Shown: positions 1-13,800 of the stretch, in pieces | How positions within the stretch are numbered: position 1 is the stretch's first letter | How the letters are laid out: every line of letters starts with the position of its first letter | Assembly: GCA_964030475.1 (NCBI GenBank) | Contig: CAXIPT010000001.1 | Span: forward strand, 13,059,351 to 13,123,350 | Length of the DNA: 64,000 bases | Origin: Tethya wilhelma | Taxonomy: Eukaryota; Porifera; Demospongiae; Tethyida; Tethyidae | Reading direction: 5' to 3' | The notes under the pieces: generated by a model | Database searches by the model: none | The model's input: the letters and a program-made list of their open reading frames with translations, nothing else | What the model was told of the DNA's origin: nothing | Made by a program: the position numbers and the translations under genes

Positions 1-72
<72 letters not shown>
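1..72. repeat. (TC)n microsatellite
   Basis: The window opens inside a pure TC dinucleotide tract that continues beyond the left edge. Confidence 0.95.
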
Positions 73-75
<3 letters not shown>

Positions 76-1236
76 AGTTCCCCATGTAACTTCAAGTACA
101 CTTGCTTGTTCCAGTGCTAGCAAAAACAGAGTTAATTTCACCAAAGGCTCTACCAGTTATGATGCTATCATTGTGACCAATAAGGTGAATAACATAAGGG
201 ATTAGTGATTGTTTTGCCTGTAAACATTGGAGGGAGGACTCCTGGAATCTGGCCACATCATCAGTATATCTGGGTTTAATTCACTCGTGTAGATTTTTCT
301 CTTCAATCCACATTGATAAAATTATGCCGAAACTGAAAAGTGTTAGAGTAATGTTAACACTTATAGTCTGATAGGCCTATAAATTCACCTCCATCTTCAT
401 CTAAAGTGCTAGAATATAGTGAGTATAGAGTATGCTTCATGTTAAAGCAAAGTGGAACTATTGAAATTAATTGTTACAAATAATATCTAGTACATAAGGT
501 TAATGGATGGTGAAGGCATGTAACCAATATAGGTACACAGCAAATACACAGTATTAAAAATAGTACTGACAGCTACTATATATTGTTATATTATCATAAA
601 GCCTGAAATATTGATGGGGATTTTAATTTGCCGTTTGACAGTCTAAGTCCAAATTGTCAAATTTAAATTGGCCAATATTTTTGGGCACCAAAATTATGTA
701 TGTACTATGTGCACGTGCAAATCGTCAATTTATTTTGCATTCTGCAGAGCAAACTGACCATCAATATTTTCAGCTATACGGTAGTTGGTCAACAATGAAC
801 TTTGGAAAGATAGAAGAATGTACATTGCTAATAATCAACATGTGCATTGTGGCAACTAGCACTGTAATTAGTATGAATAACTCCTACATATCCACTAATG
901 TGGTAGTTAGACTTAATCATGTAAATTAGGCAGCATGTGGATGTCATGGTCTAATACACTGGCAAATTAACATATAATATAACATAATATTATTATAACA
1001 TAGTCTTGTTGGTCACCTAACAGTCTCTTGCTAAACACAATTAATGAGGGATTTAAAGGTCTGCTTATGTGAATACCCATGGTATTGAGAATGGTTCTGT
1101 GTAACTAGTGTATTGATGGAATGAAACAATAGCTATATATACTGAATGGTTTGCATTTCACAATTATTAACACAAAGATTGCACAAATGTAATTGCAGTT
1201 GAACACTCTCCACCCTAAACACACATGTCTACACAG
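73..1236. other. Non-coding stretch, probably intron of RTK-A
   Basis: AT-rich sequence with no exon resembling the ectodomain or transmembrane exons of the neighbouring receptors. A 91-codon open frame at 654-929 has no recognisable content. Because RTK-A exons start at 1237 already inside the cytoplasmic region, this is most simply intron, with the signal peptide, ectodomain and transmembrane exons lying left of the window. Confidence 0.6.
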
Positions 1237-3624
1237 AGTGTTGACGATGTACATGACTATTCTGAATTGAATGAGACCAATGCTATGAAGGCAAGTACAC
1301 GTGTTAGCGAGGAGAGACTTGTATATATACGAGATAGGATTTACTTCCTAGCAATAATTAATATTCCTTTTTAATTGTGGGTATTATAATATGACATTGT
1401 GTAGTTTAAACCACTTTCCCTGCATCAGTCACTGGATGAAGCATTTAGATTTCTCTAATGTTACTTGAACTCAGTAATGGCTGGCCATATCTTTCCTCAT
1501 CTTTCCTAGGTTAAGCATTGTGTCAGTGAGTATATAAACACTCTATGTCATGCATCCTTGCATAGACAATAAAAGAAAAGGCTACATGTTATCAGTATGT
1601 GTATGCTAATATAGCAGCTATTATGAATGTGCATAATACGAGATTGTGGTGGAAAGAAAGTTGCTGCATAATTATACTGAACTTAATGTTATCTCTACAA
1701 AGGAGGCTACTGAGTATACATATACTACACCTGGTGACGTGAAACCACTTGCCAAAGTTTCTTCCCAGGTAGATGAAATACGCACAATAGCTATATATAC
1801 TATTATATTGGTTGCTTTCTTTGAACTTAAGGAAGCTAACTGTGTCTCCATTTCATATTAACTACAGTCTAATTGGCATGGCAGTAGAGCTGGCGCCAGT
1901 CAATACTCATTTGCTGACAATTATAGAGATCTGATCCAGGGATCTTCAAGTAATGCTATCAATTACGTGGCTCCTGCTATTGATGAGGGCTCACTCTATG
2001 CTCAATTCACTGACATCAAGATCTCCACTCTCACACGGAGTAATGTCAAGTGAGTGTCTATGACCATGATTGAGTGGCTGTATCTATAACAGTCATATGA
2101 TTAATGCTCTCATGTTTACGTACTACAATACTCTATACCTCTTTGTGTGCAGGATTACAAATTTCCTTGGTTCTGGACAGTTTGGTACAGTTCACAAAGG
2201 GGTGTGGCAATCAGGTGACCATGAGGTGGAGGTGGCTGTGAAGACACTGAAGGAAGGTTCAACTGAAATTGATAAGGTCAAGTTCCTCCAGGAGGCAGCC
2301 ATCATGGGACAGTTCTCCCACCCCAATGTGGTGAAACTACATGGAGTGATTACCACTGAAGAACCGGTAAGGACATTATAATTTAACCCACCTTACATTA
2401 GTCAAATTTTAATATTGTTTATTACCACAGATGCTTATGGTTTTGGAGTTACTTTCCAAAGGAGATCTCAAGAATCACCTCAACAATTTGAGAAGAAAGT
2501 AGGTCGCTAAACATATCAAATATTATTAATAATTTTTATTTTGTGATTTTTTTTAGACCTGAAGTTGGAGTAGATGAACACACTCTCCTGAGTTATTGCC
2601 GACAAGTAGCCTCTGGAATGTGTTACTTGGCCAACAAGTCCTTTGTCCACAGAGACCTTGCTGCTAGGAACATCCTGGTAGCAGAAGATGATGTCTGTAA
2701 GGTTAGTAGCATCTGGTCAATATTAAGATGAAATGTGTAGTTATGTTCTGAATGTTTATCCAGATCGCTGACTTTGGTATGTCACGAGATCTTGTAGATG
2801 AGTCCTACTATGTCTCTCATGGAGGAAAGATACCAGTCAAATGGACAGCACCAGAGGTAATTTATGAAGTATTCTTAACTCAATCTGTTTGATATGTGTA
2901 CATTAAAATAAAACATTAAATATTGGCTTTTACTTGTCATTATTTTAGGCTTTGAACTATCGAAAGTATTCCACTGCCAGTGATGTGTGGAGCTTTGGTT
3001 GTGTTATGTATGAGATATGGAGTCTGGGATACAAATCATTCAAAGAGTATACTAACCAAGAGGTAAAATATAATGGATTATAAAATTTTATTATAGTTTT
3101 GTAGGGTTAGTTTTGTAGCAATAATAATCATTGTTTTTGTTGACGTAAAAAGTATATAATATTATACAGACATTGTAGCTATAGTAATAATAAACCCTCT
3201 CAACAGACAATAAAGATCATTGATGGTGGCTTCAGACTCCCTCCACCCACTGGATGTCCTCGGGGCCTTTATCAATTAATGGTCAGCTGCTGGTGAGTAA
3301 AGATTAGACAAATCCTATTGCTAGACAAAAACTATTATGCATATGATTTTGGTCTATAATAATAGTACTTTCACAACAGCTTGCTTTGTACCCTAAAGGC
3401 ACCCATTGACATTTGAAAGGCCAAATTTCAATGACCTGATGCAGAAGCTCTCCATGCCTGACACCAGGCTCCTAAAGTGGTCTGATGAGGACAAGGCTGT
3501 CCATCCTAAGGCTAGCAAGATAGGAGCTGAACTCGAACATGCAGTAGAACTTTACAAAGACCTACAATCTCTGTACATCCAAGAGGCATCCCAGTATGAG
3601 GTTCCAACAAAGACGTCAACATAA
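1237..3624 (+). CDS. RTK-A: receptor tyrosine kinase, 3' part (juxtamembrane and kinase)
   Basis: Exons: 1237-1290, 1643-1768, 1868-2049, 2153-2366, 2431-2498, 2557-2701, 2764-2856, 2949-3062, 3207-3292, 3399-3624. The first three exons encode a tyrosine-containing juxtamembrane region ending in SLYAQF. The next seven encode a complete tyrosine kinase domain: glycine loop GSGQFG, VAVK lysine, LQEA glutamate, HRDLAARN catalytic loop, DFGMSRDL, paired activation-loop tyrosines (SYYVSHGG), PVKWTAPE and [24 protein letters not shown] and KWTAPE place it in the tyrosine rather than serine/threonine group. It should phosphorylate tyrosines on itself and partners at the plasma membrane. The intron after 1290 appears to be GC-AG (AAG|gcaagt). 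The TAA stop is at 3622-3624. Ectodomain, ligand and transmembrane segment are outside the window. Closest relative here is RTK-B, nearly identical over the kinase exons. Confidence 0.88.
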
Positions 3625-4601
3625 TAGATCTGATCTGAAACATCTACTAGTACTGAACCTAGGCTTGTTATGTAAAAAAACAACAAAAAAACAACATAAT
3701 TTTTATTACAAGGAGTGTGGCTCGCTTGGCTCGCCACGCTCCTTGCATGCCAGTGTGTGAAGTATACTGATGTTTCCTGTAGATGCATGCAAGTATAGGC
3801 ATCTGCATAATAATAACTGGGCAGTGAAAGGTCCATGCATGCATTCACTGCTCCTCTTTGCAATTTGGCCAGCTCAACAATTTACCCAGTTACGTGACGT
3901 CACAGACGACCCTTTTCCGACTTCCGCCATTTTTGCAATCAGCTGGCAAAGAAACTCGTTATCTGGCTAGCTGTGTTTCGTGTACAGCGACAGAGAAGCA
4001 GGCTTCTAGAAGCAAAAGTTCTCTTCTTACTACGCTTCTTTTGTGAAAGATTGGCTGCTCTATCACGCTTCTTTGTCGGATACGGGTGGTACTGGTAAGC
4101 CTTGTTAGCGATCTCAAAAATAGTCAGCCATACTTTTAGCGCCTGTGATTCTATCCTAGGGCAGCACTATCTAAGCTACCTATCTAAGCACTCTTTTCGT
4201 GGCCTGCATTTTCCACAGCCCACAGAAAAAGTAGCATTTTAGCTCGAGGTCGCATCACTTCCGGTGAACTCCCGTGACACACACACACACACACACACAC
4301 CGCGTACCGTGACAGACACACAAAATTAAAACTTTGCATGATGACATCGTGTATTGGCCACGTGCACGTGATCAAAATACGCATGCGCAGTGTACATTTC
4401 CGCACAATGAATCATTACAGTAATAATTATACGCAGCGTATTAATTTTATTTGGGCATGGACTTGGGCCGTGTGCTATATACCATTAGAGACATTACATA
4501 TAAAACTGACACTTCCTGTGAGTATATAGGAAATTGTTGAAACTGACTTAGGAGCAAGTGCAATAGTTATGCTAAAGTTGAAGACTGTTTGAAATTCTAA
4601 A
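3625..4601 (+). promoter_or_regulatory. RTK-A/RTK-B intergenic region with candidate RTK-B promoter elements
   Basis: There is no gene here. Visible elements: a perfect CRE palindrome TGACGTCA at 3895-3902, two abutting E-boxes CACGTG at 4359-4370, and the palindrome-like CGCATGCGCA (NRF-1-like) at 4380-4389, about 210 bp before the RTK-B start codon. A (AC)n tract lies at 4276-4300. A short GGCTCGCTTGGCTCGCC motif near 3719 resembles repeat sequence at 15084 and 18674. Promoter function is inferred from position and motif type only. Confidence 0.4.
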
Positions 4602-5862
4602 ATGAGACTACTGACTGTCTTTTTCATTTTCTTTAGTATCAAAGGTGAGTATCATCACTTGTATGTCATATCATTATCATAATTATATAGTCTGTGTGTG
4701 TTCCTCCCACCCTTATAAAGTAAATTCTGTTGAGGCTGAATATGAATGGAAATGCTCCAAATCCCAGCCAAATTCTGACCGAGCTCGAGACAGAGGGACT
4801 AGGTACTATCTCCCTGGTGACATTGTCTTAGAAGAAAATTTGGACAATGCAGTAGAGTCAGATGCACACCCAATAATATTTGTCTATCAAATACCATATG
4901 GTGTCTTGACAAACTGTAGGGGAAAAATTCATGCCATAGAATATTGTTTTGCAACTGACTCAGATCCATCTTCATTGACTGGTGAACCTGTAAAGGTTTT
5001 GACATTGTATGCAATAAAACAGTTCACAATAATTCAACCACCCATTAACATTTTCGTAGAATTTAGGAATTCAAATTGTATGTTCCGACAAAACAAATCA
5101 ATTTGTTGTGAAAGTTACAAGTTGGAGATGGTAGATTTGCTCCCATCATCTAATACACACCGACTAACTGATGTTATTTTTGGAGTATCAACATCCTTGA
5201 AGTACAGATTGTTAAGATTTTCTGAAAATTCAACTTATAAAGTGGATGGATTGATATTTAATGAAAGTCAACCAACTATTTCTCTACCATTGAATAGTCC
5301 AAGTCGTATACCTCTTCACCTTTTACGTCTGGTTATAATCAGTGGCCGTGGTAATAATATGGTTTATTGTAACTTAACTAATTTCCCTTTTGTTACAAGT
5401 TATCATAAATTTACTAACACCATTAATTTTCTTAAATTAGATTCTTCAAAGCCTGGAGAGGAGAAAGAGTCAACTGATGAGCAAGGAAGGACTAAAGAAG
5501 CTATAAGTAGTGCAATCCCAACAATACTGCTAGTACTCCTAGTAGGGGTCTTGATTGGGGTTTGTGGTACAGTGGTGTACTTCAAGAAGAGCAAAAAGAA
5601 GAAACATCACAGGAGTGACAGATTAGAGCAGGAAATCAATGAATACGTATCTGAGATAAATACTGTAGGGACAGGTACATACATTAAATTTTGTTTCAGT
5701 ATAATATAATTGAATTAATTATGTGTTCTAATATTTAATACTAGGATTGCAACAGTTGCCAATGGGCTTTGCAGTTGTTAACAGAGTTCTTGAGGATCAC
5801 GATGACTATCCCAAGTGTAATGAGGGCCCTTGTAATAAGGTTATATTTTAACATTTAAGTAC

Positions 5863-5906
<44 letters not shown>

Positions 5907-8692
5907 GTACATATGTACACACACACACACACACTGTATATATCACTAAGAGTATTGTTGAAAACCATGAGTATGCTGTTCTTGATGAGCTCCAGCATGA
6001 AACAAAACTACTTGAGACAAGTGCTTCGATCACTAAAGATGCTCAGTCACAAGTAAGCAAAGCTATATTGGAGATAAATATTGGACAAATAGAATGTTGT
6101 TTGAATGCATGTCATCAGTTCAATGGTTAAATTTTGTTAAATTATAAGAACCATGTATGTAAGTTAGATTTCCCACTATAACTGACAGTTTCTTTAAGAT
6201 GATGTACATGTATCTATATGTGTACTTGAAGGCCGTGACACATTTAGAATGCATTTTCAGTAAGGAAGTGAGTTGTCTATCTGTATATGTAGTATGGCAA
6301 AATATATTGCCACTTACTGCATTGTGACTAAACTATAGTATCTGGATTCAGGGTTTTCCTTGTATTAGAATATCAGTAACCAATCCTCATAATTATAACT
6401 TGCAATTGATGTAGCTACACACATTGGCTTATAAATTTATATTTCCAAAAATTTACTGTTACAATCATCATATTATTCATCATATCATTATCATCATATT
6501 CATGCATCTAAAAAAAGAACAGGGAAACTGTCCCCTACATTGTTCCTGAAAAAGATGAGAACTCACTCTATGCTCAACTTAATGGAATGAAACTCACTAC
6601 CCTTACACTGGATAGTGTCACATACATGTGAGTGTGACTGGCTAAGTGCCACTATTGCTACTGTTGCTATAGCCAGGGCCCAGGTTGACACTACAGGCAC
6701 CCACCATATAGGACTACAGAGTTCCTTGGTTCTGGACAGTTTGGTACAGTTCACAAAGGGGTGTGGCAGTCAGGTGACCTTGAGATGGGGGTGGCTGTGA
6801 AGACACTGAAGGAAGGTTCAACTGAAACTGATAAGGTCAAGTTCCTCCAGGAGGCAGCCATCATGGGACAGTTCTCCCACCCCAATGTGGTGAAACTACA
6901 TGGAGTGATTACCACTGGGGAACCAGTAAGGACTATTAATGTTTTATTCACGACCTATAACTTTTAACACTGCACAATGACATGTTCAGATGCTGTTGGT
7001 TTTGGAGCTACTTTCCAAAGGAGATCTTAGGAATCACCTCATCAGTTTGAGAAACAAGTATGTCTGTCAATATTAATTTTGTCATTTTTTTCAATTCAAC
7101 ACTCTAATTAACAATCATCATTTACCTGGCACTATCTCAGACGTGAAGTTGGAGTAGATGAACACACTCTCCTGAGTTATTGCCGACAAGTAGCCTCTGG
7201 AATGTGTTACTTGGCCAACAAGTCCTTTGTCCACAGAGACCTTGCTGCTAGGAACATCCTGGTAGCAGAAGATGATGTCTGTAAGGTTAGTAGCCTCTGA
7301 TCAGCTTTAGAATGAAATGTATATCGTATAACTAGAAAATTTCAAGGAGTAATATTTTCCCGGAAAGGCGATTGCAAAATTTTTTGTGATTTTATTTTCA
7401 AGGATTGAGCAGCACCGCCTCAATGTGTCATATACTGCAATACTGTAACAATGCGGAATTTTTTGTAGGTAAAATTTTCGTAGCTTGATGGTGATCCACG
7501 AAAACAGTGAAATTTGCACTCCTCAAAAATTTCTCGCTATAATTATGGTATTATTATGTTCTGAATGTTTATTTTTTCAGATTGCTGACTTTGGTATGTC
7601 ACGAGATCTTTTAGATGAGTCCTACTATGTCTCTCATGGAGGAAAGATACCAGTCAAATGGACAGCACCAGAGGTATACAAGTGACAATAACAATTTACT
7701 AATTTTATCATAATTTTGTGGTATTTAGGCTTTGAACTTTCGAAAGTATTCTACTGCCAGTGATGTGTGGAGCTTTGGTTGTGTCATGTATGAGATATGG
7801 AGTCTGGGGCACAAGCCATTTGAAATCTACTCCAATCAGGAGGTGAGACATTATCATTAATTGTAATACTTTACAGCAAAGTTGAGGTCTGCTATAAGCA
7901 ACCAGGAGTACACAAGTTGAACAATGATTGATGTCTCCATTAAGCACATCCCAAATTGGCAAGCTCAGAGAAGCGTTTATGATAATTCAGCAGTTTACTA
8001 TATTCAGGTGTTTTGAAAATACCAGTATCGCTATGATAACACTGTATAGGATACACAGCACATAGTTAGCTTTCAGACTGGATAGAGTTGAAGTGCATTA
8101 GAAAGATACTTTATAACATGTACATATCACACATGGCACATGCATGTTTCCTATGACTTCTGTATACATCATGTTCATGATAATCAATCAGTGTAAAAAT
8201 ATATATTTGTAACATAGTGTAGACAATGAAGTTGAAACACATATAGACCTCAAGCATTGATCCCCTTTACAATCATGAATTCTATACAGACAATAAGGAT
8301 GTTGGACAATGGTTTTCGACTCCCTCCACCTCCTGGATGCCCCCTGGCACTTTATGAGATCATGACTACCTGTTGGTGAGCAATTTAAAGTGGAAACATG
8401 TACAGCTGATAGCTACACTGAGATGGCAAATAATATGTACTAGCTGTAGAGTACTTTAAGTAAGCCATCTAATTCAATTGTACACAGGCATCCACTGACA
8501 TTTGAGAGGCCAAGTTTCAATGACCTGATGCAGAAGCTCTCCATGCCTGACACCAGACTCCTGAAGTGGTCTGATGAGGACAAGGCTGTCCATCCTGAGG
8601 CTAGCAAGGTAGGAGCTGACCTGGAACATGCAGCAGAACTTTACAAAGACCTACAAACTCTGTACACCCAAGAGGCATCTCAGTATATATGA
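4602..8692 (+). CDS. RTK-B: complete receptor tyrosine kinase
   Basis: Exons: 4602-4644 (signal peptide, [14 protein letters not shown]), 4721-5674, 5745-5839, 5951-6052, 6518-6627, 6712-6925, 6990-7057, 7141-7285, 7581-7673, 7729-7842, 8290-8375, 8488-8692. They sum to 742 residues with every phase matching. The single large exon gives an ectodomain of about 260 residues with several cysteines and N-glycosylation sites, unlike the other ectodomains here, then a transmembrane helix at about 279-301 followed by a lysine-rich stop-transfer. The juxtamembrane part contains tyrosines and SLYAQL. The kinase has [18 protein letters not shown] (about 561-568), [16 protein letters not shown] and PVKWTAPE, so it should be active. 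A (CA)n tract sits in the intron before 5951. Relative to RTK-A, a 4-bp ATAT insertion near 8687 gives an early TGA and trims the C-terminal tail. The ligand is unknown. Confidence 0.9.
5868..5934. repeat. (CA)n microsatellite, interrupted
   Basis: Two CA tracts separated by about 15 bp in the RTK-B intron between the juxtamembrane exons ending at 5839 and starting at 5951. Confidence 0.95.
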
Positions 8693-9367
8693 GGTCCCAA
8701 CAAACACACTGTGAGTTCTGAGAAACACAGAATTAACTTATTCACAGCTTGCATGATTACCACAGTGCGGATTGTTATTTTTTATTGTAAAGTAAGCTGA
8801 TAATTTGTTATTATTCTGACAGTGAACTCAAACAATTCATGTACTATAGAATTATAATTACTGACACTTGTACGATTGGATATTACTAATTGTTTATTGT
8901 ATCTCTCTATGCTGGTGTGCTATTGCTGCAATGTCACAAAAAATTAATTGTTAATACTATTTTGAACACCAGGTACTATTATAAACTCTTTACAGAAGTC
9001 AGTCCACATAAGTTTGGTACTCCCAGCATTTTTAAGGAAATGATCGTCAAACTAAAACTTCACTTTCCTTAAATTAATGGGTGGGGCTAGTTGTATACTA
9101 TACGACATGACATGCCCGTACAAGCATACGCCCTGCTTAGCTAGATGTTAATTTCTTCAATCATTTTTTAACCTTTGCAACAACATCATTATGCCATTAT
9201 CTATGTGTGAATCATACTAAATAGTAACGCAAGCTGCACTTAGCCTCGTACCCAGGCCAAAACCGGGAGGCATGTAGAGGCCTCGAGGCTCGATCGAGGA
9301 GGTGAGTACGAAAATTAAATTTAATAACCCTTTTTAGTTCCATTTACGTCTCGGGTCATTAACGGTC
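8693..9367. other. RTK-B/RTK-C intergenic region
   Basis: There is no gene I can support. A 60-codon open frame at 8890-9072 has no recognisable content. The stretch near 9240-9260 resembles one arm of the hairpin element at 33089-33184 (AGCCTCGT..CCCAGGC). The CGCATGCGCA motif found before several neighbouring genes is not present here. Confidence 0.5.
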
Positions 9368-10437
9368 ATGAATTCGTTTTATGGAACTCTCGCCAAGAGT
9401 GCTGCCTCCTTACTCTTCGTCTTCCTCTCGACTGGCGTTGGAGGTAAACCGGAACAGGTAGATGGATATAGTAGACCCGCTCTAATAGTTGTTTATTCTT
9501 ATGAATGATTTCAGATAGTGGACAACAGCAGCTCCACAAGAAACAGATTGAACTTGGTGAGCCATAAATAATTTCTAATTCACATTCACAGTATATTATT
9601 TTGAGTATTGAAGATCTAAGTTTGATCTAAAATTTTATGCTTTATCCTATCTATGCCATAGCATCATTGTGCAGGCATATAAATTGTGTGGGTGTATACA
9701 GTGACTGCACAACCTAGCTGCTTACAGCTGTCACTGTAGTGACCCACCCACGGCACCCCACCATAGTCTAGTGGTAGTAGTTGCACAATACTTGACAGTG
9801 GCTCTCAGCCTCACCCATTTTGCTGCACTCTCACTAGACACCAGCACTATGTCTCCTTTCAATCCTAACTCCACTGATGCTGGTGGCGGAGGGATAGCAG
9901 CAGCTGTCGTTGTTGGTCTCTTCCTCACCGGAGTGATGATTGTCATAGTTACTCTAGTGGTCTTCATGATGTTTGGCTGCTGTGGAAGGAGAAGGAGCCG
10001 AGAGTCCAGTCCAACAGGTATAGTAACTGTTATGGTTTGGATTTTGTATCTATGTGTGGTACTGCTATCCATACTGATGGGCTCTTCCATTATAATCTCC
10101 ATGGTGTTGAGTTGAAATGTCTTGATGCCTTCCTCGACTTAATGTTGCATGTGAGACTAATGTTGAGAATTAATGGCCTCCATGTATGTGTGAGTGTGCA
10201 TAGAGTGTGACTGATCTGTGATGAGTGGTGGGCCATATTTGGGTTTGTTCTGAAACAATGTGAGTATTCCTCCCTTCTTGTTTTGATGTGCTCATTGTGT
10301 GTGTAGAATGGTCTCTGTAGGAACACAATGAGACTGAGTCCATCTTCATTGTTGACAAACACCTGTGACGATTCTGAAGTACTTCCTTGTCAGATATAGT
10401 GTAGATGTATCAGATTGGTTGCTAGATATTAATGATT

Positions 10438-10494
<57 letters not shown>

Positions 10495-10790
10495 NNNNNN
10501 NNNNNNNNNNNNNNNNNNNNNNNNNNNNNNNNNNNNNNNNNNNNNNNNNNNNNNNNNNNNNNNNNNNNNNNNNNNNNNNNNNNNNNNNNNNNNNNNNNNN
10601 NNNNNNNNNNNNNNNNNNNNNNNNNNNNNNNNNNNNNNNNNNNNNNNNNNNNNNNNNNNNNNNNNNNNNNNNNNNNNNNNNNNNNNNNNNNNNNNNNNNN
10701 NNNNNNNNNNNNNNNNNNNNNNNNNNNNNNNNNNNNNNNNNNNNNNNNNNNNNNNNNNNNNNNNNNNNNNNNNNNNNNNNNNNNNNNNNN

Positions 10791-10837
<47 letters not shown>

Positions 10838-13800
10838 AACACACACACACACACACACAGCAACAGGAACAGATACAACTGAAAGAAATGCTCCTCAACG
10901 TCAAAACAGTTCACTTTTCAAAGTTTTGGTAAATCGTAAAACTAATGTCAAGTATGGCAGCTCCTTCTCTGAGAGTAACAGAACTAACGTGGCCCAGCCA
11001 CCACCACCGCGACCTTCATCCCCTCCTCGCAACCAGCTCAACCACACTGAGAGCACCAGAGAGCTGATGGCTCACTATGAGATGATGCCTGAATCCCCAC
11101 CACCTAACCAACCACAGCAGCACCAGAGTGTTGTGCCTGGCCCTGGAATGGAGCCGAGGTACTCTAACGTCCCCCCGGCTGCTTCAAATCCTGCTGTTGC
11201 CTCCAATCATGATCAGCAAGTTCAGTATGAATACGTTCTTCACACAGCTCAGCGAGATCAACTAGATGAATCATTACCGTCTCAAACTGTACCAGAAGCT
11301 AGATACGAATTTGATGTCCAGCCGACAGACAATCAAGCCACATCAAAACAGCCTCCTCCTAAGCCTGTTAGAGGTGAAAGAGATGTTCCCTCACAACCCA
11401 CGGTGCAGCACTATGCTGTGTCATATGCCACACCAGCCCTGACCAGAACCACAGAGGTACATATAGAACAGTCTTACACTGTCTGTGCTTGTATTATGTA
11501 TATCACATTAACTCTGGTATTGGTGATTGTAACTTGAGTGTGTTTTTGCATAATGATGGTAAGCTAGATTATTCCTTATCAAACGTTTACAGTTCAAGTA
11601 TGATAGCGTACATGCCTGTGGTGTATGTCTATCTAGTAGTGGACTAGTTTATTGACCACTCTGTTGTGTTGTTCTACAGCTTGCTGATGAGAGCAAAATT
11701 ATCTACAGAGAACCAGCTAGGGATACCAACTCACTATATGCACAGTTCAAGGCACTGAATGTTAGAACCATCTCAAGCAAGAACTTAACGTGAGTGTTTT
11801 TGTTTCTTACTTAGTTTGTTTGTTTGTTTGTGGTGTCCATACGAGTGTGACTGATTGGTGACTGACTGTATTGATCTGTGTTGAGGGAAGTAAAATTTAA
11901 GAGTGATACTGAATCACTGCCTTGTGTGCTCTACAGTGAGTGTCTGGTTACTTGCAGCCCATGACACCAGCCACTGGTAGCTAACTTGTGGGTCACTATA
12001 GCACCTTGTTGTCCCACTTGGTAATCATGAGATGGACCCTAGTCTGATGTGCCAATCACTGTTTGTAGAAGTGAGGGGTCTATGTAGTGAAGCAAGGAAG
12101 CACACAAGACAATGCATGTTGAAACTATGCATGAATGTTGAAAGTACAACTTGTATAGTAAGCTTAGCCTATACATCTTGAATGTCTCATAAGATGTCTT
12201 GGTTTATTGCAACTGGTTTGGTAGTTATTGTCAGATTAAATTAACAATTCAGATACGATAATCCCATGCCGATTTGAGGGCGGGGTGATTTTGTGCAGTC
12301 TCACTGTAGGTACATTCCTCAGTCAGTCTAAAATATACGCAATGAACTGGATCAATAATGCAGCCCTGTAGTCAATCACCATAAAACAGTTATGTCCGCT
12401 ATGTAAACCATTTACTATAGTATTTCCATAACAGGACGACTGAGGTGCTGGGGTCGGGACAGTTTGGTAATGTCCATAAGGGGACGTGGCAGTCAGACCA
12501 AGGGCCAGTGGAGGTGGCTGTGAAGACACTCAAGTCAGGAGCAGGGGACACGGCCAGGGTCAAGTTCCTCCAGGAGGCAGCCATCATGGGCCAGTTCTCC
12601 CACCCCAATGTGGTGAAACTACATGGAGTTACAGCACAAGAGCCAGTATGTCAGCTGATTTAATTTATAGCAAACACTCAGCAAACACATGTCCTTGAGT
12701 TACACGTGGCTTCTAAATAAGGCCTTTATATGATTGCTAATGATTAGGAGGGTTTTTGGTATGCACTTGATGTGTACAACCTTTGGTGGGTTGCTTGCCT
12801 TTCTCTGTTGTCACTAGCCCCCTGTGTGTTATTCACAAGTGTTGTTAGTATTTTGACTCTGAGATGGTACCCTTATAGATGTGTTCACAATATTACTGTG
12901 TCTATTTCTATTAAATATTCACATGTGATGAAAACTATAAAAGTACTTAGTCCCAAAGGAAGTAGGTTCACACAACCAATAGCTAGTGCACTACTATAGT
13001 GATGTAATGATGGAGCACATAGGCTAGGTGATATTAACATCCATATATGGTTGTTTTTGTGCATGTGATTGGGAAGTGAGTATGAATTGTGAGTGAAAGT
13101 ACTTCCCCTCTCTTTCCCTGTTACCTTTGCCTCTGTCTCTTTCACTATGTTGTCACTCTTCTATCTCTCATTAGATGAGGATTGTGTTGGAGTTACTTCC
13201 CAAAGGTGACCTTAGAAATGTTCTCATTTCTCATAGAAACATGTACGTAAGTTATCAAAAACAATTTTTCCCTATTTAGTTACAATTTCTTGGCCAGCCT
13301 AGCTTTAGTCTCCTCCATGGTTTACACACTCCTCTCACAATGGAGGCCTGTTGTCCCATGTGTACCAATGATGCTCCTGTATACCTGGTATATTGGAGGG
13401 GGATGTCATAGGTTAATTATCTATGGGATGTACACTGCTGTGTTGAAAACTGACAAAAGACATTAATGACCTTTACCATGTTGTGTAGTGGGTAGCTTAT
13501 TTTCTTGTTGACCAATTCCATACAATATACACTGCATGCTTCTAGTTCAGGCAACTGTGGCCAATGAGACCATGAAATCATATTAATTTTTGCATTGAGA
13601 TTCAGGTTGTGTTCTTACTCTCAGGCTTGATGGTAGTGTTGGTGCTAACACCCAGCTCTGTTATAAACTGTTGGAGTACTGTCGTCAAATCTCTTCTGCT
13701 ATGTGCTACTTGTCTAGTAAGGCATTCATCCACAGAGATCTTGCTGCTAGGAACATCCTAGTAGCTGCTGATGGAACCTGCAAGGTAATAAGATTGTATT

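Noticed and set aside
9731..10102. 123-codon minus-strand frame
   Set aside because: It is antisense to the RTK-C transmembrane exon; the plus frame has a clear transmembrane helix and splice sites.
10346..10932. Several open frames on both strands rich in Cys-Val or Thr-His
   Set aside because: They read through (CA)n repeats and 296 N; no protein evidence is possible.
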